Below are positions 1 through 7,590 of a DNA stretch of 12,116 bases, piece by piece; positions within the stretch are counted from its first letter, which is position 1; each line of letters begins with the position of its first letter. Source of the DNA: Phoronis ovalis (taxonomy: Eukaryota; Phoronida; Phoronidae); assembly GCA_028565635.1 (NCBI GenBank), contig JAOXYB010047669.1:1-12116 (forward strand). The letters run 5' to 3'. The position numbers were made by a program, and so were the translations under genes. The notes under the pieces were generated by a model, which did not search any database, was not told the DNA's origin, and worked only from the letters and a program-made list of their open reading frames with translations.

Positions 1-775
1 AAATATATATATATCGAATAAACTGCAGCATCTTAACATAGGACTTGTGAGTACCAGATTTTAGTGAAAATCATACCCGTTAAATCATCTTAACAACAAT
101 CTCATTTCGCAAGTTATAACCAGATATTATCATATACTTAAACACTTTTTCCTGTCTAATTTCCAAAATATACAAAATAAAACACAGAGGTATTGACGTT
201 CCTTCCCGTTGGAACATTTAGTGATGGAATAAAATGAAATCTGCTAATATGCTATGTTCCTCTTCCAAAGGTACCAGTCTGATTCTAAACGAAATTGCAT
301 TTTTCACCTTGTGCAAACTGAATCACATTAGAGATGTCATTAGATAACTAGTCCACTAAAACTAAGTAAGTAACCAATCCTGGAATCTGGTGTTTAGTTA
401 GCCAATCAGAGAGAAGCTGAAACTGGAGATTTGCTACAATGATTGTTCAAGTGTAATTTGGTGTAAACGGATTTTCCCTTACGATCCACTCATTTTGTCT
501 GGACGTATATTTTGCAAGTTTTTTTGTAAAAGTTGACTTTTGAAAATAAATACATATCAGTAAATGTAATTATTTTCACAATACAATTACAATTAAATTT
601 TATCAATCACTTTTACTGTGTACTGAACCGGTTCGAATATTTCAATCATTTACCTGCTAATACATATATATTAAATTGTCACTTTATCGTGGCGTAAGGG
701 TATTTATTTTTCCGTGAAATAACATAAAACTAATTTATCAAGTGAACTAAAACATAAGATTTACTGGAATCTAAA
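1..775. other. AT-rich stretch, no gene recognised
   Basis: No exon, RNA gene or long frame can be supported here. It opens with a short AT dinucleotide run (about positions 4-14). The remainder is AT-rich unique-looking sequence with many stops in all frames. It may be intergenic, or it may hold the promoter of the DED gene if that gene's first exon lies close to 776; I see no convincing core promoter. Confidence 0.5.
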
Positions 776-1062
776 ATGTGGCACATCAAGAACAAAGTAC
801 GTTTTATTTTGGGATTACTTCGTGCTGGATGTATACGTGCCGTACGTACTCTTCCAGGGATTTCGATACCGATGTACATATTACTGTTTGTTCGAAGCTA
901 CTAAAACTAAGAATATGGCAGGGAGGTCGACAGAAAAGTTCAGGTTCTAATCAGCCGGGATCCGGAGTAGCCCACTGGAAGATTCTAGTGAGTGGGACTG
1001 TGGTATTCTGGTTTCTTTTCTCGGATGGAGGACTATTTCATAGCAGTCTTGAAAGAAAACAA
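776..1062 (+). other. GC-richer segment, possible upstream (5') exon or gene remnant
   Basis: G+C rises to about 40-48 percent over these 290 bases, against about 30 percent on either side. One plus frame is open for 95 codons from a GTG at 778. An ATG at 776 in another frame gives only 42 codons. I recognise neither product. A donor-like GTGAGT follows position 987, so a first exon ending there could splice to the acceptor at 2008 of the DED gene. This is inference from composition and one splice motif. A decayed gene or mobile fragment would look the same. Confidence 0.25.
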
Positions 1063-2008
1063 TAGTATTTCAATATTTTTGTGTACTTAGGAAGACAGTC
1101 TGTTTGCTGTATAATGTAACCAAAGACTAAATAACTTAGTGACAATGCTTTGTTTTATAAAGCTTCGAAAAAATATAAACTTTCATTTATTAGGCAGAAT
1201 ATGTTTGTTTGAATAATTTGAAGTTGCAAACATGATGTAGCACTCTTCCCCCTTTTGGCTAGTTCAAGCAAGGAAATAAATATGATATGGAGCTCATTGA
1301 ATGAATATTTTGTGAGGAAAACAGTATTTGCCAGTTACAATGATATATGTGTGATTTGTTATTCTGAATTGCATGGTTTTCAAATGCTAACAATAATAAG
1401 CAGCAACTCTGATTAATCATGCAGTATACAGGACTCAATAAATTAATATTCAAGCTTTAGATACTGTTCGCATTTTCGCTTGCCGTATATGTCGGGAAGA
1501 ATTTATTATAGTGACATATTGCAAGTGCATTTAAAAGTTCCCTATACTCCTCTAATAAACTTTCCACTGTACTAGGCACTCCTCTAATTGTAGTACATGT
1601 TTTAACAAAACTCGCATACGTTACATACTGGAGTAATAATATAAAACGTTCATATTTTTTTTTAATGACAGGTTTTTTATCATGTTAAATTTGTTGCAGG
1701 TATAATTTTCCAACAAATTTAAATGTCACTTTTAAATACGTTTAATCCTGCAAGAATGTATGGATATTATGCTATTGTCCATAGTAGGGTCATGCTTGCA
1801 GTACTAACAATTTATATGCTATACAAACATTTTACAGCTCAGAATGTTCGGATAGGGTACGAGACCCTTGTTGAGTTGTAAAAGAATTTACTTATATGTT
1901 CGCCAATAGTTCCCAAAACAACTACTTACATCATTAATAACATTATATCTTGAAGCATTCTATATACTTAGATACTACTGTTGATAAGTAAATACAATTA
2001 TTTTGCAG
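1063..2008. other. AT-rich stretch, no gene recognised; ends in a splice acceptor
   Basis: No coding region is supported. The segment contains a perfect 12-bp-stem hairpin (1685-1722, listed separately). It ends with a pyrimidine-rich tract and TTTTGCAG at 2001-2008, which reads as a 3' splice site for the exon carrying the DED gene start codon. If that is right, at least the downstream part is intron of a 5'-UTR intron, with the promoter further upstream. Confidence 0.4.
1685..1722. repeat. Perfect inverted repeat (12-bp stem, 14-base loop)
   Basis: TTAAATTTGTTG at 1685-1696 is matched exactly by its reverse complement at 1711-1722, with 14 bases between. The sequence is AT-rich. It could be the core of a small decayed inverted-repeat transposon or a chance palindrome. 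No target-site duplication was found. Confidence 0.5.
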
Positions 2009-2068
2009 ACTAAAGGATACATTTGTAATAGCTGTATTGGTGACAGAGAGTAAAGTAGAAAATCAGTC
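2009..2068 (+). other. 5'-UTR part of the start-codon exon of the DED gene
   Basis: The segment starts after the acceptor TTTTGCAG (2001-2008) and runs to the ATG at 2069. It contains no upstream ATG. An in-frame TAA at 2051-2053 closes the reading frame before the ATG, so translation cannot come in from an earlier exon in this frame. The ATG has G at -3 and G at +4, a favourable initiation context. Confidence 0.5.
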
Positions 2069-2141
2069 ATGGGGAATTCTCAAACTCAAGAACGTGATCA
2101 TGATTCTGAAGCTAAAACGGAAAGGTCTCGAAGACATGAAG
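2069..2141 (+). CDS. DED gene, coding exon 1 (residues 1-24 plus one base)
   Basis: This exon encodes a polar, charged leader starting Met-Gly-Asn-Ser-Gln-Thr-Gln and rich in Glu, Arg, Asp and His. The donor GTAGCA at 2142 is weak after the dinucleotide. It leaves phase 1, and only phase 1 opens exon 2: phase 0 meets a stop after about ten codons, and phase 2 creates TGA at once. The other GT candidate at 2125 would leave phase 2 and is excluded. Beyond the donor the frame reads as hydrophobic AT-rich intron. This is the least certain exon of the model because its join rests on phase and an otherwise plain donor. Confidence 0.6.
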
Positions 2142-4963
2142 GTAGCATAGTTTTTACGATGATATTTTATTATTTTGCATTTATTCCTTCTTTTCGTTTA
2201 ATTAAAAGTATTCTGAACACAAACATACTAACGCAGTATACAAACATCTCGCAAATAAGTATAACATTAATGTGATCTTTTGATGGCCTAACGGTTGGTT
2301 TATTTTTAAGTTCCTAACTAGATCAGTTGTGCTCTCGCGCCCCAGAAGAACTGACTACATTCACATCATTTACATTTACTTCTTCTTGATATCAAAATAG
2401 TTACCTGTATTAGTAACGTGTCAACATCGGGTCTAACGAGTATAGTGCGAACCCCTTATTCAATCTAAAACATCGATTCTTTGAATAAATCCTATGTAAT
2501 ACACAGACAGTCTCCATCACAGGCACTTCATAATCCTCCCAATCTGTTTTGATTGAAAGTTACCAAAAATGAAACAGCTTATTTAGACTATGACAAGGGA
2601 TATTACAAGTAACAGGTACGGACCCATTCATCGGTGAGAATTTTCATCATGCAAAGATATGTTTTTACAGAGCACATTTTGTTGTGGTTGAACTACCATC
2701 TGTGTATGGTGCATATTTATTGTACATCTTCAAAACAAACAAACAATGACATGAACATGTTAAAATTACCAATAACACGAACTATTTAAATTGAATCTCT
2801 ATAGAGGTCATGACCTTTTAACCGCGAACATACGTTTACCTTAGTCAGCCATGATGAAAGCAGTAGACATTATATTTGCATTTAGAAACTGATAAATTCC
2901 AAGTTATTTGACGGATTTAAGCATTTCATAGTGAACAAACACAAGATTACTTGAAAATTGATTGTGTTGTTTTTTTGAGGAAGTGAGTAGTTACTATGAT
3001 AAATACCTTCACTTAAGGTAAATTACAGTTGTAACAGTGCAATAACTTTGATGTCACACACATCGAGCAAATCTCCGAGAGTCTCGAGATACAAAAAACA
3101 CTGTTATTTCATTATAACTTTCTTTGCTAATTTTCATAATCAAAATGAAGAGATAGACACGTAAAAGTACACATATTTGCAAGGGTTATACTGTAATGTT
3201 GATGAATTCAAAAGAAAAAAGTTGAAAATAATTTGCACAATCTGATAAGCATCCATTTTGGGTAAAAATTGTAGTTAGTGAATTTAAATTTTCAAGCAAA
3301 ATTAAGTCAGAAACCTTTGCACCTACAAAGATGAAAATTGGCAACAATTATCTTTATATACAGATCTATAAAGCAAGGTCTCAATCGTTTAAGTTTTGCA
3401 TTGTTTAAAAGTTATATTTTTTTCAATCTTAAAGGGCAGCATTTTACTGATTTTGACCTGGCCCTTAAATTTAAAAGAATATAACTTTTGAACAAAGCTA
3501 AATGTTAAAGGTCCGAGACACTTTTTGTAGACATATATGTATAGCTCATTTAGTATGCGAAGTTTCAAGTTTATACATACTGAGATTTTTAACATATCCT
3601 TTTTTGGAAATTACAATGGCGAAAAACTCGATTTTTTTCTCGAAATTGGATCATATGACCAAATTCAAGCTATTTTTAAATAGCTTGAGGTTAAAACCTC
3701 ATGATTTGTAAGTTTTAAAGTATTAACGTTTTAAAACGTTTATTTTTTCATATGTCTATCTCTTCATTTTAATCACTGAAACATAGGTTGAAATGTATAT
3801 GTACCTCTTTGTATCTCCAGCCCTTAACTGCTCTACTTACTCAGATCTACTCTACTTACGCAGATTATGTGGCTGCAAATTTGCATTGCCTATAGTAGAA
3901 ATAAGGAGATATTTATGTCCAATAAATACTTGATAATAATCAATTGAAGTAACATAAATAGACTTTACTATTCTTTTAGTAAAAAAATTTGAACTGGCGA
4001 AAGAGGTGTAATCTATTAAACCATAAGTGAATAGAAAATCACTTAATGCATACAGCTTTAATCGATTGTATCGTACATTTATTTATTTATTAACATGTGT
4101 TAGACCCTAACCGATTGTATCCTATATATGTTTCATGTTGCTACGGTTAGAAATATGCTGCATGACTTTAGGATTGTGAAATAGAAAATCAATGGATTGC
4201 AACTCGAGCCTACGTGGGTCAGTGGGTTAATTAAAGCACTGTTTATTACTAATAACATGAATAATTTCACTTTTAGATATCAGTATCGATATACTGGATT
4301 TTGCATGAACAACGGGAATTTAAAAAAGAAGATAAAAAGTAACAAAAGCATTTTCAGGGTCCCACTTGGTGTGAAGTAATAAATTTCATGTTTAATTTTG
4401 TTAGATGTGTCTCAGAATTCAACTTGACAATATGGCATTATTTCTAATTTAGCTGACGACGCTCAGCATAATGAGATGGTTTTAAAAATATCAAATGCAC
4501 TGAAACCAGAAGATTTTGTCAAATTAAAGCACCTCAGTAAAGGATATCTCAAGTAAGTATTTCTACACAAATTGCATGATACAAGACCTTGCATTGTATA
4601 CATCACTTCGATTAATTAAAACAAAATAGGCACCAATATACCAACATAATCTTTAGTTGGCCAAATTTTACTCCTGGCTTATGGCATTTACTGAGTCACT
4701 ACGTTATGTCCAGACGCATTGCTTTTTTTAGGGAAGCAGAATTGACACGTGTAACTGACTTCCGTGAACTCGTAAAAAAACTTGAGGAAAGAGGATATGC
4801 AGTTTCTAATAAATGCGGCGGATACCACCAACTTGCAGATTTATTCGAAAGAATTAGAAACCCATCACTTGTGCATATTATACGAACATATGCACCAGAA
4901 TCAATGGGCAAAATGCCGTGCACTGGAAGTCAAGACAGCAGACGTCTACTGAATTCCAACTGA
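2069..4963 (+). CDS. DED-only protein, 134 aa, three exons, possible N-myristoylation signal
   Basis: Join 2069-2141, 4453-4552 and 4732-4963 (405 nt including the stop). The introns are GT-AG with phases 1 and 2, and the frame stays open throughout. Residues about 30-111 read as one six-helix death effector domain. Helix 1 is near VLKISNAL (34-41), helix 2 near DFVKLKHL (45-52), the middle helices include DFRELVKKLEERG (67-79), then HQLADLFERI (90-99) and SLVHIIRTY (103-111). DEDs act in the cytosol as homotypic docking modules in death-receptor, caspase-8 and NF-kB-type complexes. Aligned by eye with FADD, the helix-2 acidic residue is Lys48, the Phe of the Phe-Leu patch is His51, and the RxDL motif reads Asn101-Pro-Ser-Leu104. 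Residues 1-6 (MGNSQT) fit an N-myristoylation signal. A charged linker (7-30) precedes the domain. Only 23 residues follow it, with no caspase or death domain. The length resembles PEA-15-type small DED proteins, but I cannot assign orthology. Alternative splicing to a longer product is possible. Confidence 0.7.
2805..2816. promoter_or_regulatory. Perfect palindrome of nuclear-receptor half-sites (AGGTCA, no spacer)
   Basis: The sequence is AGGTCATGACCT, two AGGTCA half-sites facing each other with no spacer. This is identical to the palindromic thyroid-hormone-response-type element known to bind TR, RAR and RXR family dimers. It sits in intron 1 of the DED gene, about 670 bases after exon 1. 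Function is inference; only the exact motif is seen. Confidence 0.35.
3086..3817. mobile_element. Long imperfect palindrome, MITE- or foldback-like element (about 730 bp)
   Basis: Three sets of matching arms share one centre near 3450-3456. GAGATACAAA (3086-3095) pairs with 3808-3817. An 18-base exact match, AAAATGAAGAGATAGACA (3142-3159), pairs with 3753-3770. A 35-37-base arm (3401-3437), with few mismatches over its first 23 bases, pairs with 3461-3495. Weaker similarity continues between these anchors. The common centre indicates one inverted-repeat structure rather than separate palindromes. No transposase frame is present, and the exact ends and target duplication are not clear. It is probably an old non-autonomous DNA transposon inserted in intron 1. 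Confidence 0.6.
3666..3740. repeat. Cluster of three short perfect hairpins or palindromes
   Basis: Within the right arm of the palindromic element lie three palindromes. A 22-base hairpin has 10-bp stems and a TT loop (3666-3687). A palindrome with arms TGAGGTT and AACCTCA around AA spans 3686-3701. A fully self-complementary 16-mer, AACGTTTTAAAACGTT, spans 3725-3740. They have no equally clean counterpart on the left arm, so they arose or were kept separately. Confidence 0.6.
3831..3865. repeat. Short tandem duplication, 19-bp period
   Basis: CTCTACTTACTCAGAT at 3831 recurs as CTCTACTTACGCAGAT at 3850 with one mismatch. It lies just outside the palindromic element and may be a replication or insertion scar. 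Confidence 0.55.
4453..4552 (+). CDS. DED gene, coding exon 2 (helices 1-2)
   Basis: The acceptor is TTTCTAATTTAG (ending 4452), and the donor is the near-consensus GTAAGT at 4553. The 100-nt exon encodes residues 25-57 plus split codon 58. It supplies an acidic start (ADDAQHNE) and then the amphipathic first two helices of the DED. The split Ala codon (G from exon 1 plus CT) and split Lys codon (AA plus G from exon 3) both resolve cleanly. Confidence 0.75.
4732..4963 (+). CDS. DED gene, coding exon 3 (helices 3-6 and C-tail)
   Basis: The acceptor is a T-run followed by AG at 4730-4731, with branch-like TCACTAC about 30 bases upstream. The exon carries residues 58-134 and the TGA stop at 4961-4963. 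It completes the DED, including a Gly-Gly loop (87-88) before helix 5, and ends in a short Ser/Arg-containing tail. An open frame extends upstream to an ATG at 4706, but those codons belong to the intron and are not expected in the protein. Confidence 0.75.
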
Positions 4964-5003
4964 AACACTAGGTTCAGTCAATTGAAACAGTAGATTGAAC
5001 AAT

Positions 5004-5009
5004 AATAAA
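5004..5009 (+). terminator. Polyadenylation signal AATAAA of the DED gene
   Basis: The canonical hexamer lies 41 bases after the stop codon, followed by A-rich sequence. A second AATAAA at 5099-5104 is an alternative. The hexamer is common by chance in AT-rich DNA; its position fits a short 3'-UTR. Confidence 0.45.
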
Positions 5010-5810
5010 TCAAAAAAATTCAAAACAATGTAAGGACTATACAATTTCTCGCCGTTTTAGGTAACAATTTTGCATAATATTTGAATTTCAATACTAACAA
5101 TAAATTGCATTTTTAAAATTTTTTAAAATAAGTTTCGAAGAATCAAGGATACATTGAAAATATTCCAAAATAAAAACCTGTTAAGAATAATGAGAAAGCA
5201 GGTAGTAAACCTTTACATAAGAAAAATTGGAAATAAGGGCTTAACAACTAATTATAAGTTTGCTTTCTCCTGAGATTACAGTATTGTGTATTGAGTTATA
5301 TTTGTAAATTGCATATCAAATGGAATATGAAGTGACCATAATTGTACGAGTTATATGGACGGGATTCTTTTGATGCTGACCATGTGTCTGTCATACCTGT
5401 AGTATGTAACCATTACAAAAGAATGTTTGCTAACTTGGTTCATAACATTGGCACACATGTAAGGTATTCCTGGAAAATGATATACATGTATTGGCCTCTC
5501 TGCTGTAGTTATTTCTAAGTTAACATTTTACCAAGGAAACTCCAACATTGTTTTTTTTTTTACATAGCTGTATTGATGGAATATTTATTCTTCGAAACTA
5601 TATTTTTGCTATTTTTACAGCCTATCAAAGAATACCTGCATATATCACAATTATGTGGCATTTGAATCAGCTAGTGCATAATTCATGTCAGTCAGCAATA
5701 TCATTACAAAGTATCTTTAAATCCAGATATCATCAAGTTTAGTTGTTTAAAGTATAATTTACCTAGTTTTTTTTGCCTTTTAGCGATCAGCTGTTTTCAG
5801 TAATCCGCAT
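5010..5810. other. AT-rich stretch between the DED gene and the foldback element
   Basis: No gene is supported. A frame at 5548-5742 begins in a T-run, is AT-rich and resembles nothing I know. The remainder is non-coding in appearance and may include the distal 3'-UTR. Confidence 0.5.
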
Positions 5811-5818
5811 ACACAGAG
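5811..5818. repeat. Left target-site duplication, ACACAGAG
   Basis: This 8-mer is repeated exactly at 7583-7590, directly outside the other end of the foldback element. The bases just beyond differ (T against C on the left, G against C on the right), so the match is exactly 8 bp. Confidence 0.55.
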
Positions 5819-5842
5819 GGGGACTGCCCAGTTCTCCAAAGA

Positions 5843-5890
5843 TTCTCTGGTCCGACAGCTCTCTGGTCCGACAGCTCGCTGGTCCGATAC
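5843..5890 (+). repeat. Left array 1: three 16-bp units
   Basis: The units start at 5843, 5859 and 5875 and share CTGGTCCGA. The first two are nearly identical. They lie 24 bases inside the left end of the foldback element and match the inverted units at the right end, especially those at 7530-7561. Confidence 0.85.
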
Positions 5891-6051
5891 TATTATTTTC
5901 TTATTGTAATTAGATTTAAATAATGTATTAAGTGTTAAAATATTCAATTCTGTAAAAACAAATAATAAGTATAATAGTGTAATAAAAAAGTTAACCTTTT
6001 TACGGACCGAAAAACTTAGTCACTTTTTTGTAGTTTTTAACGCAATTTGGG

Positions 6052-6131
6052 TTCTCTGGTCCGAAGTCTCATTGCTTCGAAAGCTCGCTGGTCCGAAAGC
6101 TCATTGGTTCGAAAGTTCGCTGGTCCGAACC
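6052..6131 (+). repeat. Left array 2: five 16-bp units in alternating pairs
   Basis: The units start at 6052, 6068, 6084, 6100 and 6116. Type A (like CTCGCTGGTCCGAAAG) alternates with type B (like CTCATTGGTTCGAAAG), giving a 32-bp higher-order period. It is separated from array 1 by about 160 AT-rich bases, which also contain a lone TACGGACCGAAA (6001-6012). Confidence 0.85.
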
Positions 6132-7433
6132 ACAAAATAAATAAATGGTAAATAATGCCTGTATTAAGGAGGGTGATTACTGCTTTTTAGCTCTGATTTA
6201 GTGCCCGTCTTGGTTATAATTAAACGTAGCACTGTTCATCCTTAATTATCTTCCGTGTGAAAATATTGATATCGCATTATTAAAACAGCTTATTCCCACC
6301 ATGAGATACCGGCTTTTTAGAGTAAAGTTTATTTAGCAACTCGCTTCTGAGAGAAAACTAACTTTGCATATTGGTTACACATCGTAGAACGTGAAACGAA
6401 AACTACATGATCGGGACATTAATTAGAATTAACCAACGTAAAAGTCGGCTTAATATGCAACTGTTAGGAAACTCAACAATTCACATAGATTTAACGCTTT
6501 GAAAAAATGTTTCATTTTTTTCAATTTTCCTCCAATTTGGTTAATTTGCAATAGATAAATAAAAATTCCATATTACCTTTTTTATATCTTGAAATTGTTT
6601 GAGTACTCGTACTTTATGTTGAGGCAAAAACGCTTTATCCAACATTATTTATAGCCATAGAGGTTGGAGACTTGCACATTCTGCGTTTTAATCAATACTT
6701 AAAAGATGCAAATTAAATAAAAGGATCTAGTTGTGGTATTACTCAAACCCCGGAACTCAAACACTACAACAAAATTTTTTGTAAGATTTTTTAAGCCTTT
6801 TGGTGCCGTGGTTGCATACAAAATTAATTGCATAAAAAATGTTCCGTCATGGAAAAACCAGTATTATATATTCCATAGGCTCCAATGCAATTTGCATCAA
6901 ATTTGGACATAAACCATTCTTAAATGATAGCTTCGAAGGTTGTTTTATCAACATAGAGTTATTGTTTACCATCAGAGGTACCATACATGAAATGCTTGAC
7001 AAACATTTGGCACAAAAATCTTCGACCACAGCAGAAATGACACACATAGCGGCCATTTTGAATAAACTTATTAGCAGAGTGTTCCAAAATACAGTTCTCA
7101 AATATTCGAAAATTACATGTCTTAAATATCTGTTAAATCTCTTCTAATTAATTTCTCCTCCCATACAAAGAGTCCAAGTAACAAAATTACCACCGATATC
7201 CTGACAATTATCCTGGCAAGCAGGAGAAAAAATTAATCTTTAAATAGTGGCTCATCATGAGATTGCATACGGGTTTTATACTCTGAAACTCGTAGTGGTA
7301 AATAATGTTTTTTTCTCAGGTGGTATATGTTGTACACTTGCAGCGACATGGGGGTTAGTTGGTGTAAACTATATTTTACTCGGATATTTTGTTCAGATAA
7401 AGGACTACTCTTCCCATTTTTAAAATTTACATG

Positions 7434-7577
7434 TCGGACCAGCGAGCCTTCGGACTAAAGAACTGTCGGACCAGCGAACCTTCGGACTAGAGAGCTGTCG
7501 GACCAGCGAGCCTACATACTAGAGAGCTGTCGGACCAGCGCGCCGTCAGACCAGAGGGTCGTCGGAATAAAGATATT
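7434..7577 (-). repeat. Right array: eight 16-bp units plus a decayed ninth, inverted to the left arrays
   Basis: Units start every 16 bases from 7434 to 7546. TCGGACCAGCGAGCCT-type alternates with TCGGACTAGAGAGCTG-type over the first six units, again a 32-bp period. The last two units (7530, 7546) are more alike. A ninth, degraded unit begins at 7562 and leads into the element end. Confidence 0.85.
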
Positions 7578-7582
7578 CCACC

Positions 7583-7590
7583 ACACAGAG
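7583..7590. repeat. Right target-site duplication, ACACAGAG
   Basis: It is an exact copy of 5811-5818, in the same orientation, immediately outside the right end of the foldback element. Confidence 0.55.

Larger units (their letters stand above)
2142..4452 (+). other. Intron 1 of the DED gene (2311 bases)
   Basis: This is an AT-rich intron with no further exon that I recognise. It contains the nuclear-receptor palindrome at 2805-2816, the long palindromic element 3086-3817, and a 19-bp tandem duplication at 3831-3865. Open frames inside the palindromic element (for example 3502-3711) are AT-rich and non-protein-like, and I do not treat them as genes. Confidence 0.55.
5819..7582. mobile_element. 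Foldback-type DNA transposon with inverted 16-bp arrays (about 1.76 kb), non-autonomous
   Basis: The two ends carry the same 16-bp unit in opposite orientation. CTCTCTGGTCCGACAG-type units lie at 5843-5890 and 6052-6131, and their reverse complements at 7434-7577. Outside the arrays the terminal sequences are loosely related: GGGGACTGCC on the left, and GGTGGAATAT read inward from the right. An exact 8-bp duplication flanks them. The interior (about 6132-7433) is AT-rich and has no transposase motif. The longest frames (6839-7147 plus, 6847-7101 minus) overlap antisense and are not recognised. Tandem subterminal arrays inside inverted termini are the mark of foldback elements. An 8-bp duplication is known for hAT and P superfamilies, but the termini are not typical of hAT, so I leave the superfamily open. 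Confidence 0.65.

Noticed and set aside
625-640. GGTTCGAATAT as a tRNA B box
   Set aside because: It has no A box at the right distance upstream and no foldable cloverleaf. It is part of the small palindrome AACCGGTT.
2070-2080. NF-kB-like GGGGAATTCT over the start codon
   Set aside because: It is one mismatch from consensus and the bases are explained by the codons for Gly-Asn-Ser. A single degenerate site is weak evidence.
2142-2275. Read-through of exon 1 to a 68-residue protein
   Set aside because: After the donor the composition switches to AT-driven hydrophobic codons. The spliced model gives a recognisable domain.
3389-3711. Overlapping frames at 3389-3595 (minus) and 3502-3711 (plus)
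   Set aside because: They lie in the arms of the palindromic element and mirror each other as a result of the inverted repeat.
4063-4120. Two CGATTGTATC copies about 48 bases apart
   Set aside because: Only ten bases are shared and the flanks do not align. It is too little to call a repeat.
4706-4731. ATG at 4706 as start of an 85-residue protein
   Set aside because: These codons form the polypyrimidine tract and AG of intron 2. The spliced frame from exon 2 enters precisely after the AG and restores the first helices of the DED.
4699-4923. 74-codon minus-strand frame opposite exon 3
   Set aside because: It is antisense to the DED exon, with no independent support, and is explained by the plus-strand coding sequence.
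6839-7147. 102-codon plus frame (and 84-codon minus frame) inside the foldback element
   Set aside because: The two frames overlap antisense, neither shows transposase or other motifs I recognise, and composition is AT-driven. I see no basis for calling a transposase.
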